Positions 55,972-64,000 of a stretch of DNA of 64,000 nt are shown in pieces. The notes beneath the pieces were generated by a model. The model made no database searches. It was not told where the DNA came from and was given only the letters and a program-made list of their open reading frames with translations. The stretch is taken from positions 102,882 to 166,881 of the forward strand of contig NZ_JAQZAL010000015.1 of the NCBI RefSeq assembly GCF_028737205.1, given 5' to 3'. Positions within the stretch are counted from its first letter, which is position 1. Every line of letters begins with the position of its first letter. The position numbers and the translations under genes are program-made. This stretch comes from Actinomycetospora lutea (GTDB taxonomy: Bacteria; Actinomycetota; Actinomycetes; Mycobacteriales; Pseudonocardiaceae).

Positions 55972-57327
55972 GTGGACGACGAGCCCAATCCGGATCACCG
56001 GATCGACGACCCCGGGCGGGTCGCGGCCGTCGCGTCGACGGGTCTGCTCGACACCCCACGGGAAGAGGCGTTCGACCGCCTCACCCGGTTGGCCTCCGAC
56101 CTCATCGGTGCCCCGATGGTGTTCGTGACCCTCGTCGACGACCAGGTCTCCTACTGGAAGAGCACCACCGGCGTCGACGACGGGACGCCGCAGCAGCGGC
56201 CCGCCAGCCAGTCGTTCTGCCGGTTCGTGATCACCACCGGCGCGGAGCAGGTCATCCCCGACACCCGCGTCGACGCCCGCACGAGGGGCATGGACGCGGT
56301 CGCGTCCATGAACATCAAGGCCTGGGCCGGCATCCCGATCCGGGCCGCGAGCGGCGACGTGCTCGGCACGTTCTGCGCCATGGACATCCGCCCGCGCGAG
56401 TGGACCCACCGCCAGCTGGAGATCCTGCGCACCCTCTCGCAGGCCGCGGGCGGCGAGATCGCCCTGCGGATGGCGCTGCAGGAGGCGCGCCACGCGTCCG
56501 CGGCGGCCGAGCGCCACGCCGCCGACGCCGAGCGCCACGCCGCCCGCGCCGAACGCTCCGCCGCCGAGGCCACCGAGCTGGCCGAGACGCTGCAGCAGAG
56601 CCTCCTGCCCGCGGGCAACCCGCGGATCCCGGGCATGGAGGTCGCCGCGCGCTACCGCCCCGGCGGCGGGGGCGCCGAGGTCCTGGGCGACTTCTACGAC
56701 GTCTTCCCGGTGCCGGGCGGCTGGGGCGTGGTGGTCGGCGACGTCTGCGGCAAGGGTCCGTGGGCAGCGCGCACCACCGCGCTGGCCCGCTCCACCGTGC
56801 GCGCCGTCGGGCACACCGAGGACGACACCGGCGCGGTGCTCGCGGCGCTCAACGACGTGCTGCACGTCTGGTTCGCCGGGCGCCACAGCTTCGTCACCGC
56901 GACCTACGCGACGATGACCGCCGCCGACGAGGGCCTGAACACGGTCGTGGTCAACGGCGGGCACCCGCCGGCCTTCCTGCTGCGCGCCGACGGCGAGGTC
57001 CGCCAGTTCGCCGACGGCGGCCGCGCCCTGGGCCTGCGCCCGGACGCGGCGGTCGGGCGCGAGGAGGAGTGCCTCAAGCCGGGCGACAGCCTCGTCTTCT
57101 ACACCGACGGTGTCACCGAGTCGCGCCCGCCGGGCAGCACGGACCTGTTCGGCGAGGACGGCGTCGCCCGCGTCCTCGCGTCGCTGTCGCCCGCGGCGGG
57201 CGCCGAGGCGGTGGCCGAGGCGGTCAGCCGCGCCGCGCTCGACCACGCCGGCGGCCAGGTCGCCGACGACACCGCGATCGTCGTCGTCCGCAGCCCCCAG
57301 AGCTTCCCGACCCCGGAGCCCGCATGA
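55972..57327 (+). CDS. GAF-SpoIIE phosphatase (PP2C-type stress regulator)
   Basis: A 451-aa protein: GAF domain (about 25-170, FDRLTRLASDLIGAPMVFVTLVDDQVSYWKS), a coiled coil with ERHAADAERHAARAERSAAEA (about 180-205), then a SpoIIE phosphatase domain with GDFYDVF, GDVCGKG, NGGHPPAFLL, YTDGVTES and DDTAIVVV metal-binding motifs. It would dephosphorylate a STAS antagonist in response to a signal bound by GAF. TAGGCT lies seven bases before the GTG (leaderless). An NTF2-like gene follows with an ATGA overlap. Confidence 0.93.
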   Translation: MDDEPNPDHRIDDPGRVAAVASTGLLDTPREEAFDRLTRLASDLIGAPMVFVTLVDDQVSYWKSTTGVDDGTPQQRPASQSFCRFVITTGAEQVIPDTRVDARTRGMDAVASMNIKAWAGIPIRAASGDVLGTFCAMDIRPREWTHRQLEILRTLSQAAGGEIALRMALQEARHASAAAERHAADAERHAARAERSAAEATELAETLQQSLLPAGNPRIPGMEVAARYRPGGGGAEVLGDFYDVFPVPGGWGVVVGDVCGKGPWAARTTALARSTVRAVGHTEDDTGAVLAALNDVLHVWFAGRHSFVTATYATMTAADEGLNTVVVNGGHPPAFLLRADGEVRQFADGGRALGLRPDAAVGREEECLKPGDSLVFYTDGVTESRPPGSTDLFGEDGVARVLASLSPAAGAEAVAEAVSRAALDHAGGQVADDTAIVVVRSPQSFPTPEPA

Positions 57328-57692
57328 CCACGTTCCGCGCCGCCGTCGAGCGCGGCGACATCGACGCCGCCGTCGCCCTGCTCGCCGAGGACGTCGCGTT
57401 CTCCAGTCCCGTGGTGCACACGCCGTACCGGGGCCGCGACGCCGTCGCGCCGATCCTGCGCGCGGTGTTCACCGTCTTCGAGGACTTCCGCTACGTGGAC
57501 GAGATCGGCGGGGGCGGCGGGGAGGACCACGTCCTGGTCTTCCGCGCCCGCGTGGGCGACCGCGAGCTCGAGGGCATCGACCTCCTGCACCACGACGCGT
57601 CCGGCGCGATCGACCGCCTCACGGTGATGATCCGCCCGCTGTCCGCGCTGCAGGCCGTGGCGACGACGATGCGCGAGGAGCTCGGCGGGTAG
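57324..57692 (+). CDS. NTF2/SnoaL-like protein
   Basis: A 122-aa protein with FRAAVERGDIDAAVALLAEDVAFSSPVVHTPYRGRDAVAPILRAVFTVFEDFRYVDEI and DLLHHDASGAIDRLTVMIRP (as regions 4-62 and 87-106). Small-molecule binding is likely; a role in the SpoIIE pathway is only suggested by the ATGA coupling to that gene. Confidence 0.82.
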   Translation: MTTFRAAVERGDIDAAVALLAEDVAFSSPVVHTPYRGRDAVAPILRAVFTVFEDFRYVDEIGGGGGEDHVLVFRARVGDRELEGIDLLHHDASGAIDRLTVMIRPLSALQAVATTMREELGG

Positions 57693-57711
57693 GCGCGGCA
57701 GACTCCCCGCC

Positions 57712-58212
57712 GTGGACCCCGCCTACGACGCCGAGCCCTGGTCCGACTTCGCCGCCGGCATGGCCGGCGCCGCGGCCGCGCTCGCCGGACTGCTGTTCGT
57801 CGCCGTCTCGATCAACATCCGGACGATCCTCTCCGGCCCCGGCATCGCGGGCCGGGCCGCGCTGTCCCTGATCCTGCTCGCGCTGCCGGTCTTCATCTCG
57901 CTCGCGCTCCTGATCCCGGGGCAGGCGGAGGTCGCCCTCGCGATCGAGCTCCTGGTGATCTCCGCGGTGACCGTGCCGTCGCTCGGGTACCTGGTCCGGC
58001 CCGCGGCGCACGCCGAGGAGCAGCCGCTGCTGTCCCGGGTGGCGACGAACGTCGTGCCCGCGGGGGCCGCGGCGCTCGCACCCGTGGTCGCGGCGATCGG
58101 CCTGCTCACCGAGTCGCTCGGCGGGCTCTACTGGCTGCCGGCCGCGGTGGCGCTCGCCCTCGTCGGCGGGCTGGTCAACGCCTGGGCACTGCTCGTGGAG
58201 ATCCTGCGCTAG
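57712..58212 (+). CDS. Hypothetical membrane protein (four to five helices)
   Basis: A 166-aa protein with hydrophobic segments AGMAGAAAALAGLLFVAVSINI, ALSLILLALPVFISLALLI, VALAIELLVISAVTVPSLGYL and a C-terminal pair. No family recognised. CAGACT lies seven bases before the GTG, suggesting a leaderless start. The 3' end touches the convergent MFS gene by 4 bases. Confidence 0.72.
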   Translation: MDPAYDAEPWSDFAAGMAGAAAALAGLLFVAVSINIRTILSGPGIAGRAALSLILLALPVFISLALLIPGQAEVALAIELLVISAVTVPSLGYLVRPAAHAEEQPLLSRVATNVVPAGAAALAPVVAAIGLLTESLGGLYWLPAAVALALVGGLVNAWALLVEILR

Positions 58213-59609
58213 GAGACGCCGCGGACGGCCGGGCGGGCGGTCAGCGCCCCGAGCACGGCCACGACGGCGAACGTCGCGAAGAGCCAGCGCGCCGACGCGA
58301 GCGGATCGGCGCCGCCGAGCGCGAGCGCGACGCCGCCCAGCGCGGTGCCGACCGAGACGGCGAGCATCTGCACCGTCGTCACGGCCGCGGAGGCCTTGTC
58401 GGCCTCGCCCTCGTCCTGCTCCGCCGCCGAGGCGGGCTCCGGGTCCGCGCCGCCGATCGCCGACGCCGCGAGGTGCGGCCACGCCGTCCCGATGCCGAAC
58501 CCGCCCGCGAGCAGCCCCACCGCCCAGAGCACGACGCCGGCCGTGCCGTCGAGGAGGAGCAGCGCGGCCGCGACCAGGACGGTGCCGGACGCGAGCAGCA
58601 CCGGTCCGGCGAGGACCCGGGGCCGGGGGCGGCGGGCGGACGCGCTGACCATCTCGCCGAGCACCCACCCGGCGCCCAGCGCGACGCCGAGGAAGCCCGC
58701 GGACACCGGGGTGAGGCCGGCGACCTGCTGGCCGACCAGCGGCACGAACGCCTCGACCCCCGAGACCCCGACGAGGACGGCCATGAGCCCGTAGATCCAG
58801 CGCAGCGGCGAGCCGGGGCGGAACGTCGCGCGTGGGAGCACGGCCGCCGACGTCCGCCGCTCGTGGACGACGAAGAGGACGAGCAGCACCAGCGCTAGCA
58901 GCAGGCCGAGGCCCGCGACGAGCGGGGAGGCGGCCAGCCCGGCGACGCTGAGCACGGCCGCGGCCGCGCCGACCAGCAGCACCGAGCCGACCGGGAACGG
59001 GCCCGGGGAGATCGGCGCGCGGGCGCGGCGCAGCGCGGAGGGCACGATCGCGGCGATCACGAGGCTGCCCAGGACGAGGGCGCCGAACGCCCAGCGCCAC
59101 TGCCCCGCCGCGGCGAGGATCCCGCCGAGGCCGGGGCCGACGATCAGCGCCACGCCCCACATCGCGGCGATCACGGCGCTGCCGCGCGTCCACAGCGTGC
59201 GGGGCAGCGCGACGCGGATGAGGGCGTAGCCCATGGCGGCGAGCAACCCGCCGCCGAGCCCCTGCACCACCCGCCCGACGAGCAGCACCGCCATCGACGG
59301 GGCGAGCGCGTCGACGAGGGCGCCCAGGGCGAACACCGCCAGCGCCACGAGGTAGGCCCGCGCCGCCGGCACGGTGGCCAGCACCCGGCTGGTCAGCGAC
59401 GACGCGACGACGGCCGCGAGCAGGAACAGGGTGGTGGGCCACGCGTAGAACTCGGGCCCACCGATCTCGGCGACCGCGGAGGGCAGGAGGCTCGCGGTGA
59501 CGTAGGTGTCGATCGCGAACATCAGCGTGCCGCCGGCCAGCACCGTCACGGCTCCCCGACGTCCGGGGGCGACCATCTGCGCCCACGAACCGCCCTGCTC
59601 CTCGCTCAC
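58209..59609 (-). CDS. MFS drug-type transporter (DHA2-like)
   Basis: A 466-aa protein with twelve to fourteen membrane helices. Motifs: FAIDTYVTASLLPSAVAEIGG (DHA2 start), GRVVQGLGGGLLAAMGYALI (motif C-like) and an acidic loop ADPEPASAAEQDEGEADKAS. Likely a drug or metabolite efflux pump driven by protons. GTG at 59609; the gene for the DUF3099 protein ends eight bases upstream, so they are probably one operon. Confidence 0.88.
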   Translation of the reverse strand: MSEEQGGSWAQMVAPGRRGAVTVLAGGTLMFAIDTYVTASLLPSAVAEIGGPEFYAWPTTLFLLAAVVASSLTSRVLATVPAARAYLVALAVFALGALVDALAPSMAVLLVGRVVQGLGGGLLAAMGYALIRVALPRTLWTRGSAVIAAMWGVALIVGPGLGGILAAAGQWRWAFGALVLGSLVIAAIVPSALRRARAPISPGPFPVGSVLLVGAAAAVLSVAGLAASPLVAGLGLLLALVLLVLFVVHERRTSAAVLPRATFRPGSPLRWIYGLMAVLVGVSGVEAFVPLVGQQVAGLTPVSAGFLGVALGAGWVLGEMVSASARRPRPRVLAGPVLLASGTVLVAAALLLLDGTAGVVLWAVGLLAGGFGIGTAWPHLAASAIGGADPEPASAAEQDEGEADKASAAVTTVQMLAVSVGTALGGVALALGGADPLASARWLFATFAVVAVLGALTARPAVRGVS

Positions 59610-59616
59610 CGGTCGA

Positions 59617-60057
59617 TCACGCCGCCCGATCGGTGGGCGCGTCGATGACCTGCCCGGGCTCGATCGCGCGGGCCGACCGGGTCTCGAGGACACGGTCGCC
59701 GCGATAGCGGGCGACCTTCTCGGCCTTGCGGGGCGGGCCGTCGTTGGCGATCAGCACCGCCATCCACGGCAGCGGCACCGACAGCATGACGATCACGGCC
59801 GCCGCGATGGTCCACCCGAAGCCGATGGCGAGCACCCCGGCCACGACCAGGCAGGGGATGCGCAGGGACATGATCAGTGAGTAGCGACGCCGGCGGGCCG
59901 CGAACTCCTCCGCGGGGGAGACGGCCGCGCCGGTGATCAGGACGGGACTGCTCTCGTGACGTCGCAACGACGTCCTCCTCTCCGGACTCCGTCGTCCGGC
60001 AGACGTGTCCGACAGGCGGTCCGATGTGTCGATCTCGACGCGATCTCGGTCCGGCAT
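59617..60057 (-). CDS. DUF3099 membrane protein
   Basis: A 146-aa protein with the DUF3099 pattern SSPVLITGAAVSPAEEFAARRRRYSLIMSLRIPCLVVAGVLAIGFGWTIAAAVIVMLSVPLPWMAVLIANDGPPRK (region 36-111), with two membrane helices. An actinobacterial family of unknown function. Start uncertain among ATGs at 60057, 60069 and 60102; none has a convincing ribosome site. Confidence 0.85.
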   Translation of the reverse strand: MPDRDRVEIDTSDRLSDTSAGRRSPERRTSLRRHESSPVLITGAAVSPAEEFAARRRRYSLIMSLRIPCLVVAGVLAIGFGWTIAAAVIVMLSVPLPWMAVLIANDGPPRKAEKVARYRGDRVLETRSARAIEPGQVIDAPTDRAA

Positions 60058-60182
60058 CCGGTACAACATCACGGGTCCCCGCGACCTTCCGGACGTCCTC
60101 ACCGCACGGCGGTGGGTCCCGTCACCGGCGCGGCCGGGAATTCCCTGGACCGCACGGCCCGGCGCGGGCGAAGCTCGCGAGC

Positions 60183-60821
60183 GTGCCCGACCACCTGCTC
60201 GCCTTCGTCGTCGCCTGCGCGATCGTGATCGCCGTCCCGGGCCCGAGCGTCGTGTTCGCGGTCAGCCGGGCCCTGGCCGCCGGGCGCCGGCGCGCGCTGT
60301 GCTCGGTCGCCGGCAACGCGCTGGGCATCGGTCTGCAGGTCCTCGCCGTCGGCGCCGGCCTCGGCGCGGTGCTCGCGCAGTCGGCCGCGGCGTTCACGGT
60401 GGTCAAGTTCGCCGGCGCGGCCTATCTCGTGCTGCTCGGCGTGACGGCGATCCGCCACCGGCACGCCACCGCGACCGCCCTCGCGTCGCCGGCCGCGGCC
60501 CCGGCCCTGCCCGGATGGTGGCGCTCGGGGATCGACGGCCTCGTCGTCGGGGTGCTCAACCCCAAGAGCGCGCTCTTCCTCATCGCGTTCCTGCCGCAGT
60601 TCATCGACCCGGGCGCGGCGACCGGTCCCCAGATCCTCCTGCTCGGTGTGATCATGACGTCGATCGGCCTCGCCTTCGACAGCGCCTGGGCGCTCGGGGC
60701 GGGCACCGCGCGGGCCTGGTTCGCGCGCTCGCCGCGCCGGCTGTCGGTGCTCGGCGGCGCGGGCGGCGTCGCGATGATCGGGCTGGGCGCCGGGCTCGCG
60801 ACGACCTCGCGCGCGGCCTGA
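60183..60821 (+). CDS. LysE family translocator
   Basis: A 212-aa protein with six helices: LLAFVVACAIVIAVPGPSVVFAVSRALAAGRRRALCSVAGNALGI at the N-terminus, KFAGAAYLVLLGVTAIR, VVGVLNPKSALFLIAFLPQFID. LysE/RhtB proteins export amino acids or related solutes. GTG start at 60183. Divergent from the DUF3099 gene and convergent with the double-TetR gene. Confidence 0.92.
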   Translation: MPDHLLAFVVACAIVIAVPGPSVVFAVSRALAAGRRRALCSVAGNALGIGLQVLAVGAGLGAVLAQSAAAFTVVKFAGAAYLVLLGVTAIRHRHATATALASPAAAPALPGWWRSGIDGLVVGVLNPKSALFLIAFLPQFIDPGAATGPQILLLGVIMTSIGLAFDSAWALGAGTARAWFARSPRRLSVLGGAGGVAMIGLGAGLATTSRAA

Positions 60822-61973
60822 TCAGCTCCCCGCGGCGAGCACCGCGCCGGCCAGCGTCGCGATCCGTTCCCGGGCGCCGGGGCGGACCGCGAGGTGGTGG
60901 ACGCGCGCCAGACTGTTGATCAGCGCGAGCGCGGCGTGGACGAGCACGCGGGCCTCGGGCGCCGGCAGGTCGGGGCGGGCGGCGGTCAGCAGCGCGACCC
61001 ACTCGGCGAGGTAGGCCCGCTGCGAGCGGCGCAGCTCGTCCCGGTGGGGGGCGGGCAGGTGGATGGTCTGCGAGACGAGCACGCTGACGATCTCGGGGTT
61101 GTCGGCGACGAAGGCGGTGTAGTCGGCGGCGAGGCGGGTCAGCGCGTCCTCGGCGTCGCCCGCCCGGGCCAGCGCGTGGTGCAGGCCGAGCCAGAGCGCC
61201 TCGTTCCCCCGGTGCAGGGCGGCGAGCAGCAGGTCGGTCTTGGTGGCGAAGTGCCGGTAGACGCTCGGGCCGGCGATGCCCGCCGTCGCGCCGATGTCGC
61301 CGAGGCCCACCGCCGGGTAGCCCTGCTCGCCGAAGAGCCGGATGGCCGCCGCCAGCAGCGCCTCGCGCCGCGAGGCCGGGGCGAGCCCGGGGGGTCGGGC
61401 CGGCGTCTCCGGCTCCCCGGACGCCGCGGGCAACGGCACGGTGAGCACGGCGCGCGCGGCCCCGGCGAGCAGGTCGCCGAACCGGTCGCCGGCGAGCGTC
61501 CAGCGGTGGTGCGCGGGGCTGTCGATCACCGACATCGCGGCCCATGCGCGCAGCTCCGCGTTCGCCGGGTCGGCCTCGGCGCCCGCGGCGGCGACGCCGG
61601 CGGCCACCGCGCGCAGGCGGTGGCGGACCGCGCGGCTCTCCTCGGCGGGCAGGTGCCCGGCCTCGCGCTCCCAGAGCAGGCCGAACTCGCGGCGCTCGAG
61701 GGTCAGGGCGGCGAGCCCGTCCACCAGGTCGCCGTCCGGCGCGGCGACCACGGCCTCGATGCGCGCGAGGTGCTCGTCGAGGATCGCGAGCAGGAGCTCC
61801 TGCTTGCCCCGCACGTGGCGGTAGAGGGCGCTCGGGGCGATGCCGACCGCCGTCGCGACGTCCGCCATCCCGACGCGGTGGTAGCCCTCGGACCAGAACA
61901 GCGTGGCCGCCGCCGCGAGGATCTGGCGCCGCCGGTCGCGCGGGCGCCGTCGCGCGGGGGCCGACAGGGTCAT
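60822..61973 (-). CDS. Tandem double-TetR regulator
   Basis: A 383-aa protein with two complete TetR halves: HTH1 GMADVATAVGIAPSALYRHVRGKQELL (about 35-61) with its ligand domain, a linker rich in Pro/Ala near 180-205, and HTH2 GLGDIGATAGIAGPSVYRHFATKTDLL (about 223-249) with a second ligand domain. A fused dimer could bind one operator as a monomer or bridge two. It is divergent from an acyl-CoA synthetase gene. GGAGG lies about 16 bases before the start. Confidence 0.9.
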   Translation of the reverse strand: MTLSAPARRRPRDRRRQILAAAATLFWSEGYHRVGMADVATAVGIAPSALYRHVRGKQELLLAILDEHLARIEAVVAAPDGDLVDGLAALTLERREFGLLWEREAGHLPAEESRAVRHRLRAVAAGVAAAGAEADPANAELRAWAAMSVIDSPAHHRWTLAGDRFGDLLAGAARAVLTVPLPAASGEPETPARPPGLAPASRREALLAAAIRLFGEQGYPAVGLGDIGATAGIAGPSVYRHFATKTDLLLAALHRGNEALWLGLHHALARAGDAEDALTRLAADYTAFVADNPEIVSVLVSQTIHLPAPHRDELRRSQRAYLAEWVALLTAARPDLPAPEARVLVHAALALINSLARVHHLAVRPGARERIATLAGAVLAAGS

Positions 61974-62018
61974 CCTGGCCCCTCTCCACCACAGGAGGTG
62001 AACGACGATTCGCGCGCC

Positions 62019-62029
62019 GTGACCGTCAC
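62019..62029. promoter_or_regulatory. GTGACCGTCAC palindrome in the double-TetR/acyl-CoA synthetase gap
   Basis: An 11-bp perfect palindrome (GTGAC C GTCAC) between the double-TetR gene and the acyl-CoA synthetase gene. A second palindrome is at 62112. Confidence 0.4.
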
Positions 62030-62111
62030 GTCACCGTCCCGACGTCGAACGCCCGGATCATCCCGGTCTCCTCCCGCTGGTCGCTTCCGCGGGCCGACGT
62101 GACGTGCTTCA

Positions 62112-62124
62112 CTGACGCCGTCAG
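62112..62124. promoter_or_regulatory. CTGACGCCGTCAG palindrome in the same gap
   Basis: A 13-bp perfect palindrome (CTGACG C CGTCAG), 53 bases before the acyl-CoA synthetase start. Shares a TGAC/GTCA core with the site at 62019; both are candidate sites for the double-TetR protein. Confidence 0.42.
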
Positions 62125-62176
62125 CGAGCTAATCACCGTTCACATGGCGCGGCAAGCACCGAGGGAAGGACCAGCC

Positions 62177-63724
62177 GTGGAGATCACCCAGGCGCTGCAC
62201 CGCGCCGCCCAGCAGACCCCCGACCGGCCCGCGACGATCGCGGGCGAGCGCGTCCGGACCTGGGCGCAGTGCCTCGACCGCGTCGCCCGGCTCGCCGGCG
62301 CCCTGCAGGGCCTGGGGGTCGGTCCCGGCGACCGGGTCGCGATGCTCTCGCTGAACTCCGACCGCTACCACGAGTACCTGTTCGCGGTGCCGTGGGCGGG
62401 CGGCGTCGTGACCCCGGTGAACATCCGGTGGAGCCCCGCCGAGATCGCCTTCTCGCTGGAGGACGCGGGCGCGGCGGTCCTGCTCGTCGACGACACGTTC
62501 GTCCCGGCGGTGCCCGCGGTGCGTGCGGACGCGCCGGTCGTCGGGACCGTCGTCTACTGCGGCGACGGTGAGGTCCCCGACGGGATGATCTCCTACGAGG
62601 AGCTCGTCGCCGGCCACGCGCCCGTCCCCGACGCGCGGCGCGGCGGCGCCGACCCGTACGGCATCTACTACACCGGCGGCACCACGGGGACGCCCAAGGG
62701 CGTCGTGCTCAGCCACGCGAACCTGCTCGTGTCCGCGCTGGGGTGCGCGGCGAGCGGCGACTTCATGACCCCGGGCGGGCGTCTGCTGCACACCGCGCCG
62801 ATGTTCCACCTCGCCGACGGCGCCTCCTGGGTGGCGCGCAACGTCGTCGGTGGCACGCACGTCATCGTCCCGGTGTTCACGCCCGCCGGTGTCGCCGCGG
62901 CGATCGCCGAGCACGAGGTCACCGACGTCCTGCTCGTGCCGACGATGATCCAGATGCTGGTCGACTCCCCCGAGGCCGCCGACGCCGACCTCTCCAGCCT
63001 GCGCCACCTGCTCTACGGCGCCTCGCCGATCTCCGAGGCCGTCCTCGAGCGTGCCGCGAAGCGCCTGCCCGCCGCCGAGTTCACCCAGGCCTACGGGATG
63101 ACCGAGCTGTCGCCGGTCGCGACGCTGCTCTCCCCCGCCGACCACGGCGTCGACCGCCTGCGTCGCTCGGCCGGGCGCGCGGCCCCGCACGCCGAGGTCC
63201 GGATCGTCGACGAGAACGACGAGGAGGTCCCGTACGGCACGGTCGGCGAGATCGTCTGCCGCGGGCCGCACGTGATGCTCGGCTACTGGAACCGCCCCGA
63301 GGAGACCGCGACCGCGCTGCGCGGCGGCTGGATGCACACCGGCGACGGCGGCCGCATGGACGACGAGGGCTACGTCTACGTCGTCGACCGGATCAAGGAC
63401 ATGATCGTCTCGGGCGGCGAGAACGTGTACTCCGTCGAGGTCGAGAACGCCCTGGCCAAGCACCCGGACGTCGCGTCCTGCGCGGTGATCGGGGTGCCCG
63501 ACGACGAGTGGGGCGAGCGCGTGCACGCGGTCGTCGTCCCGGTCGCGGGGGCGGCACCGACCGCCGAGGAGCTGCGCGAGCACGTCAAGGGCCTGATCGC
63601 CGGCTACAAGGCCCCGCGCACGGTGGAGCTGCGCGACGCCCTCCCGATCTCCGGGGCCGGGAAGATCCTCAAGCGCGACCTGCGCGCGGAACACTGGTCG
63701 TCCGCCGACCGCGGCGTGTCCTGA
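62177..63724 (+). CDS. AMP-dependent acyl-CoA synthetase (FadD-like)
   Basis: A 515-aa ANL enzyme: P-loop YYTGGTTGTPKGVVLSH (about 164-180), AYGMTELSPVA, GWMHTGDGGRMDDEGYVYVVDRIKDMIVSGGENVYSVEVE, and the acceptor-lysine motif SGAGKILKRDL. Activates a fatty or related acid. AAGGA lies before the GTG at 62177. It appears to be controlled by the adjacent double-TetR protein. Similar in type to the enzyme at 23727 but in a different regulatory unit. Confidence 0.93.
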   Translation: MEITQALHRAAQQTPDRPATIAGERVRTWAQCLDRVARLAGALQGLGVGPGDRVAMLSLNSDRYHEYLFAVPWAGGVVTPVNIRWSPAEIAFSLEDAGAAVLLVDDTFVPAVPAVRADAPVVGTVVYCGDGEVPDGMISYEELVAGHAPVPDARRGGADPYGIYYTGGTTGTPKGVVLSHANLLVSALGCAASGDFMTPGGRLLHTAPMFHLADGASWVARNVVGGTHVIVPVFTPAGVAAAIAEHEVTDVLLVPTMIQMLVDSPEAADADLSSLRHLLYGASPISEAVLERAAKRLPAAEFTQAYGMTELSPVATLLSPADHGVDRLRRSAGRAAPHAEVRIVDENDEEVPYGTVGEIVCRGPHVMLGYWNRPEETATALRGGWMHTGDGGRMDDEGYVYVVDRIKDMIVSGGENVYSVEVENALAKHPDVASCAVIGVPDDEWGERVHAVVVPVAGAAPTAEELREHVKGLIAGYKAPRTVELRDALPISGAGKILKRDLRAEHWSSADRGVS

Positions 63725-63747
63725 GCGGTACGAGCGATGCGGCTTCG

Positions 63748-63778
63748 CTGGCGTCTCACGCCAGGATCGCCACATCCT
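63748..63778. terminator. Overlapping hairpins after the acyl-CoA synthetase gene
   Basis: CTGGCGT / ACGCCAG (63748-63754 and 63758-63764, loop CTC) and AGGAT / ATCCT (63763-63767 and 63774-63778) lie in the 139-base gap before the last partial gene. Probably a bidirectional terminator or an intergenic repeat. Confidence 0.5.
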
Positions 63779-63863
63779 CGCTGCGCGACACGCCGGAGTG
63801 TGCTCGAAGTGCCCGCCGAGCGCGCCCGCGCGGCGCCACGCACCCGGTGAGCGCTCGGTAGCG

Positions 63864-64000
63864 TCAGCCAGCGTTGAACTTCAAGTGGTCGATCTTGAAG
63901 GTGATGGGGTTCGGCGGGTGGGTGGACTCGCGCAGTGTGCTCCAGGCGGGGTGCTGGGTCATGCGGGCGAGCTGGATGGTGATCAGGTCGCGCAGGCCCT
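63864..64000 (-). CDS. C-terminal end of an unrecognised gene, cut by window edge
   Basis: Forty-four codons plus stop, ending with HPAWSTLRESTHPPNPITF then KIDHLKFNAG, preceded by GLRDLITIQLARMTQ. Codon use is normal for the window. The family could not be recognised from this fragment. The rest lies beyond base 64000. Confidence 0.55.
   Translation of the reverse strand, partial: GLRDLITIQLARMTQHPAWSTLRESTHPPNPITFKIDHLKFNAG

Noticed and set aside
63864..64000. End of a transposase or mobile element
   Set aside because: The 44 residues match no transposase motif that I can name, and no terminal inverted repeat is visible next to it.

Overview
The window is about 64 kb of very GC-rich DNA with actinobacterial features: dense short operons joined by 4-base GTGA/ATGA stop-start overlaps, many GTG starts, starts placed 6-7 bases behind a TAnnnT -10 box (leaderless mRNAs), DUF4333, DUF3099, DUF1707 and DUF2795 proteins, a PrrAB-type two-component system, an F420-type PPOX protein and a cysteine leader peptide of the actinobacterial type. 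I infer a member of, or close to, the Pseudonocardiales. The genus cannot be fixed by eye. I recognised no rRNA, tRNA, CRISPR array, prophage or complete insertion sequence. The DNA reads as ordinary chromosome with an accessory flavour: many regulators, lipid-type enzymes and small hypothetical genes.

Layout. 1-8.5 kb: CorA transporter (cut by the window edge), CPBP protease, membrane-anchored hydrolase, amidase, a secreted Gly-Asn repeat protein, a YrdC/YciO-like protein, a STAS protein and a TSUP transporter. 8.6-13.4 kb: PP2C-like phosphatase, an OmpR-type two-component system with an array of 11-bp repeats facing a small membrane protein, and a second TSUP gene behind a cysteine-rich leader peptide. 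13.5-18.5 kb: HAD hydrolase, a BldC-sized HTH protein diverging from an unknown 93-aa protein, then lipoprotein-prrA-prrB. 18.5-26 kb: nitronate monooxygenase, enoyl-CoA hydratase, hydrolases and an acyl-CoA synthetase. 25.6-33.5 kb: a TetR regulator and the phenylacetate operon paaABCDE-paaZ-paaI. 33.6-41.3 kb: DedA protein, acyl-CoA dehydrogenase and four TetR/redox modules, each with a visible inverted-repeat operator. 41.4-45.8 kb: cupin, YCII/DGPF protein with an ECF42-like sigma factor, DUF1707 protein, deaminase and STAS protein. 45.9-49.1 kb: a four-gene coupled operon (acyl-CoA dehydrogenase-like, PIG-L deacetylase, NodS-like methyltransferase, family 2 glycosyltransferase). 49.2-64 kb: amidase, TetR/RidA, hydrolase, NmrA-like protein, a split secreted nuclease, an anti-sigma/SpoIIE phosphatase pair, MFS and LysE transporters, a tandem double-TetR regulator with an acyl-CoA synthetase, and the end of an unrecognised gene.

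How the genes work together. The paa operon makes the ring-epoxidising oxygenase and ring-opening enzymes for phenylacetyl-CoA. Its operator closely resembles a palindrome in front of the neighbouring acyl-CoA synthetase, so the TetR gene between them probably controls both. Several other TetR genes sit beside their own operators. Partner-switching parts (STAS, HATPase, PP2C/SpoIIE) occur at three places.

Most novel-looking signals: the cysteine leader peptide before a TSUP transporter; the 11-bp repeat array; two families of intergenic palindromes whose copies differ by compensating changes; the deacetylase/N-methyltransferase/glycosyltransferase operon; and the BldC-like divergent pair with phased direct repeats.
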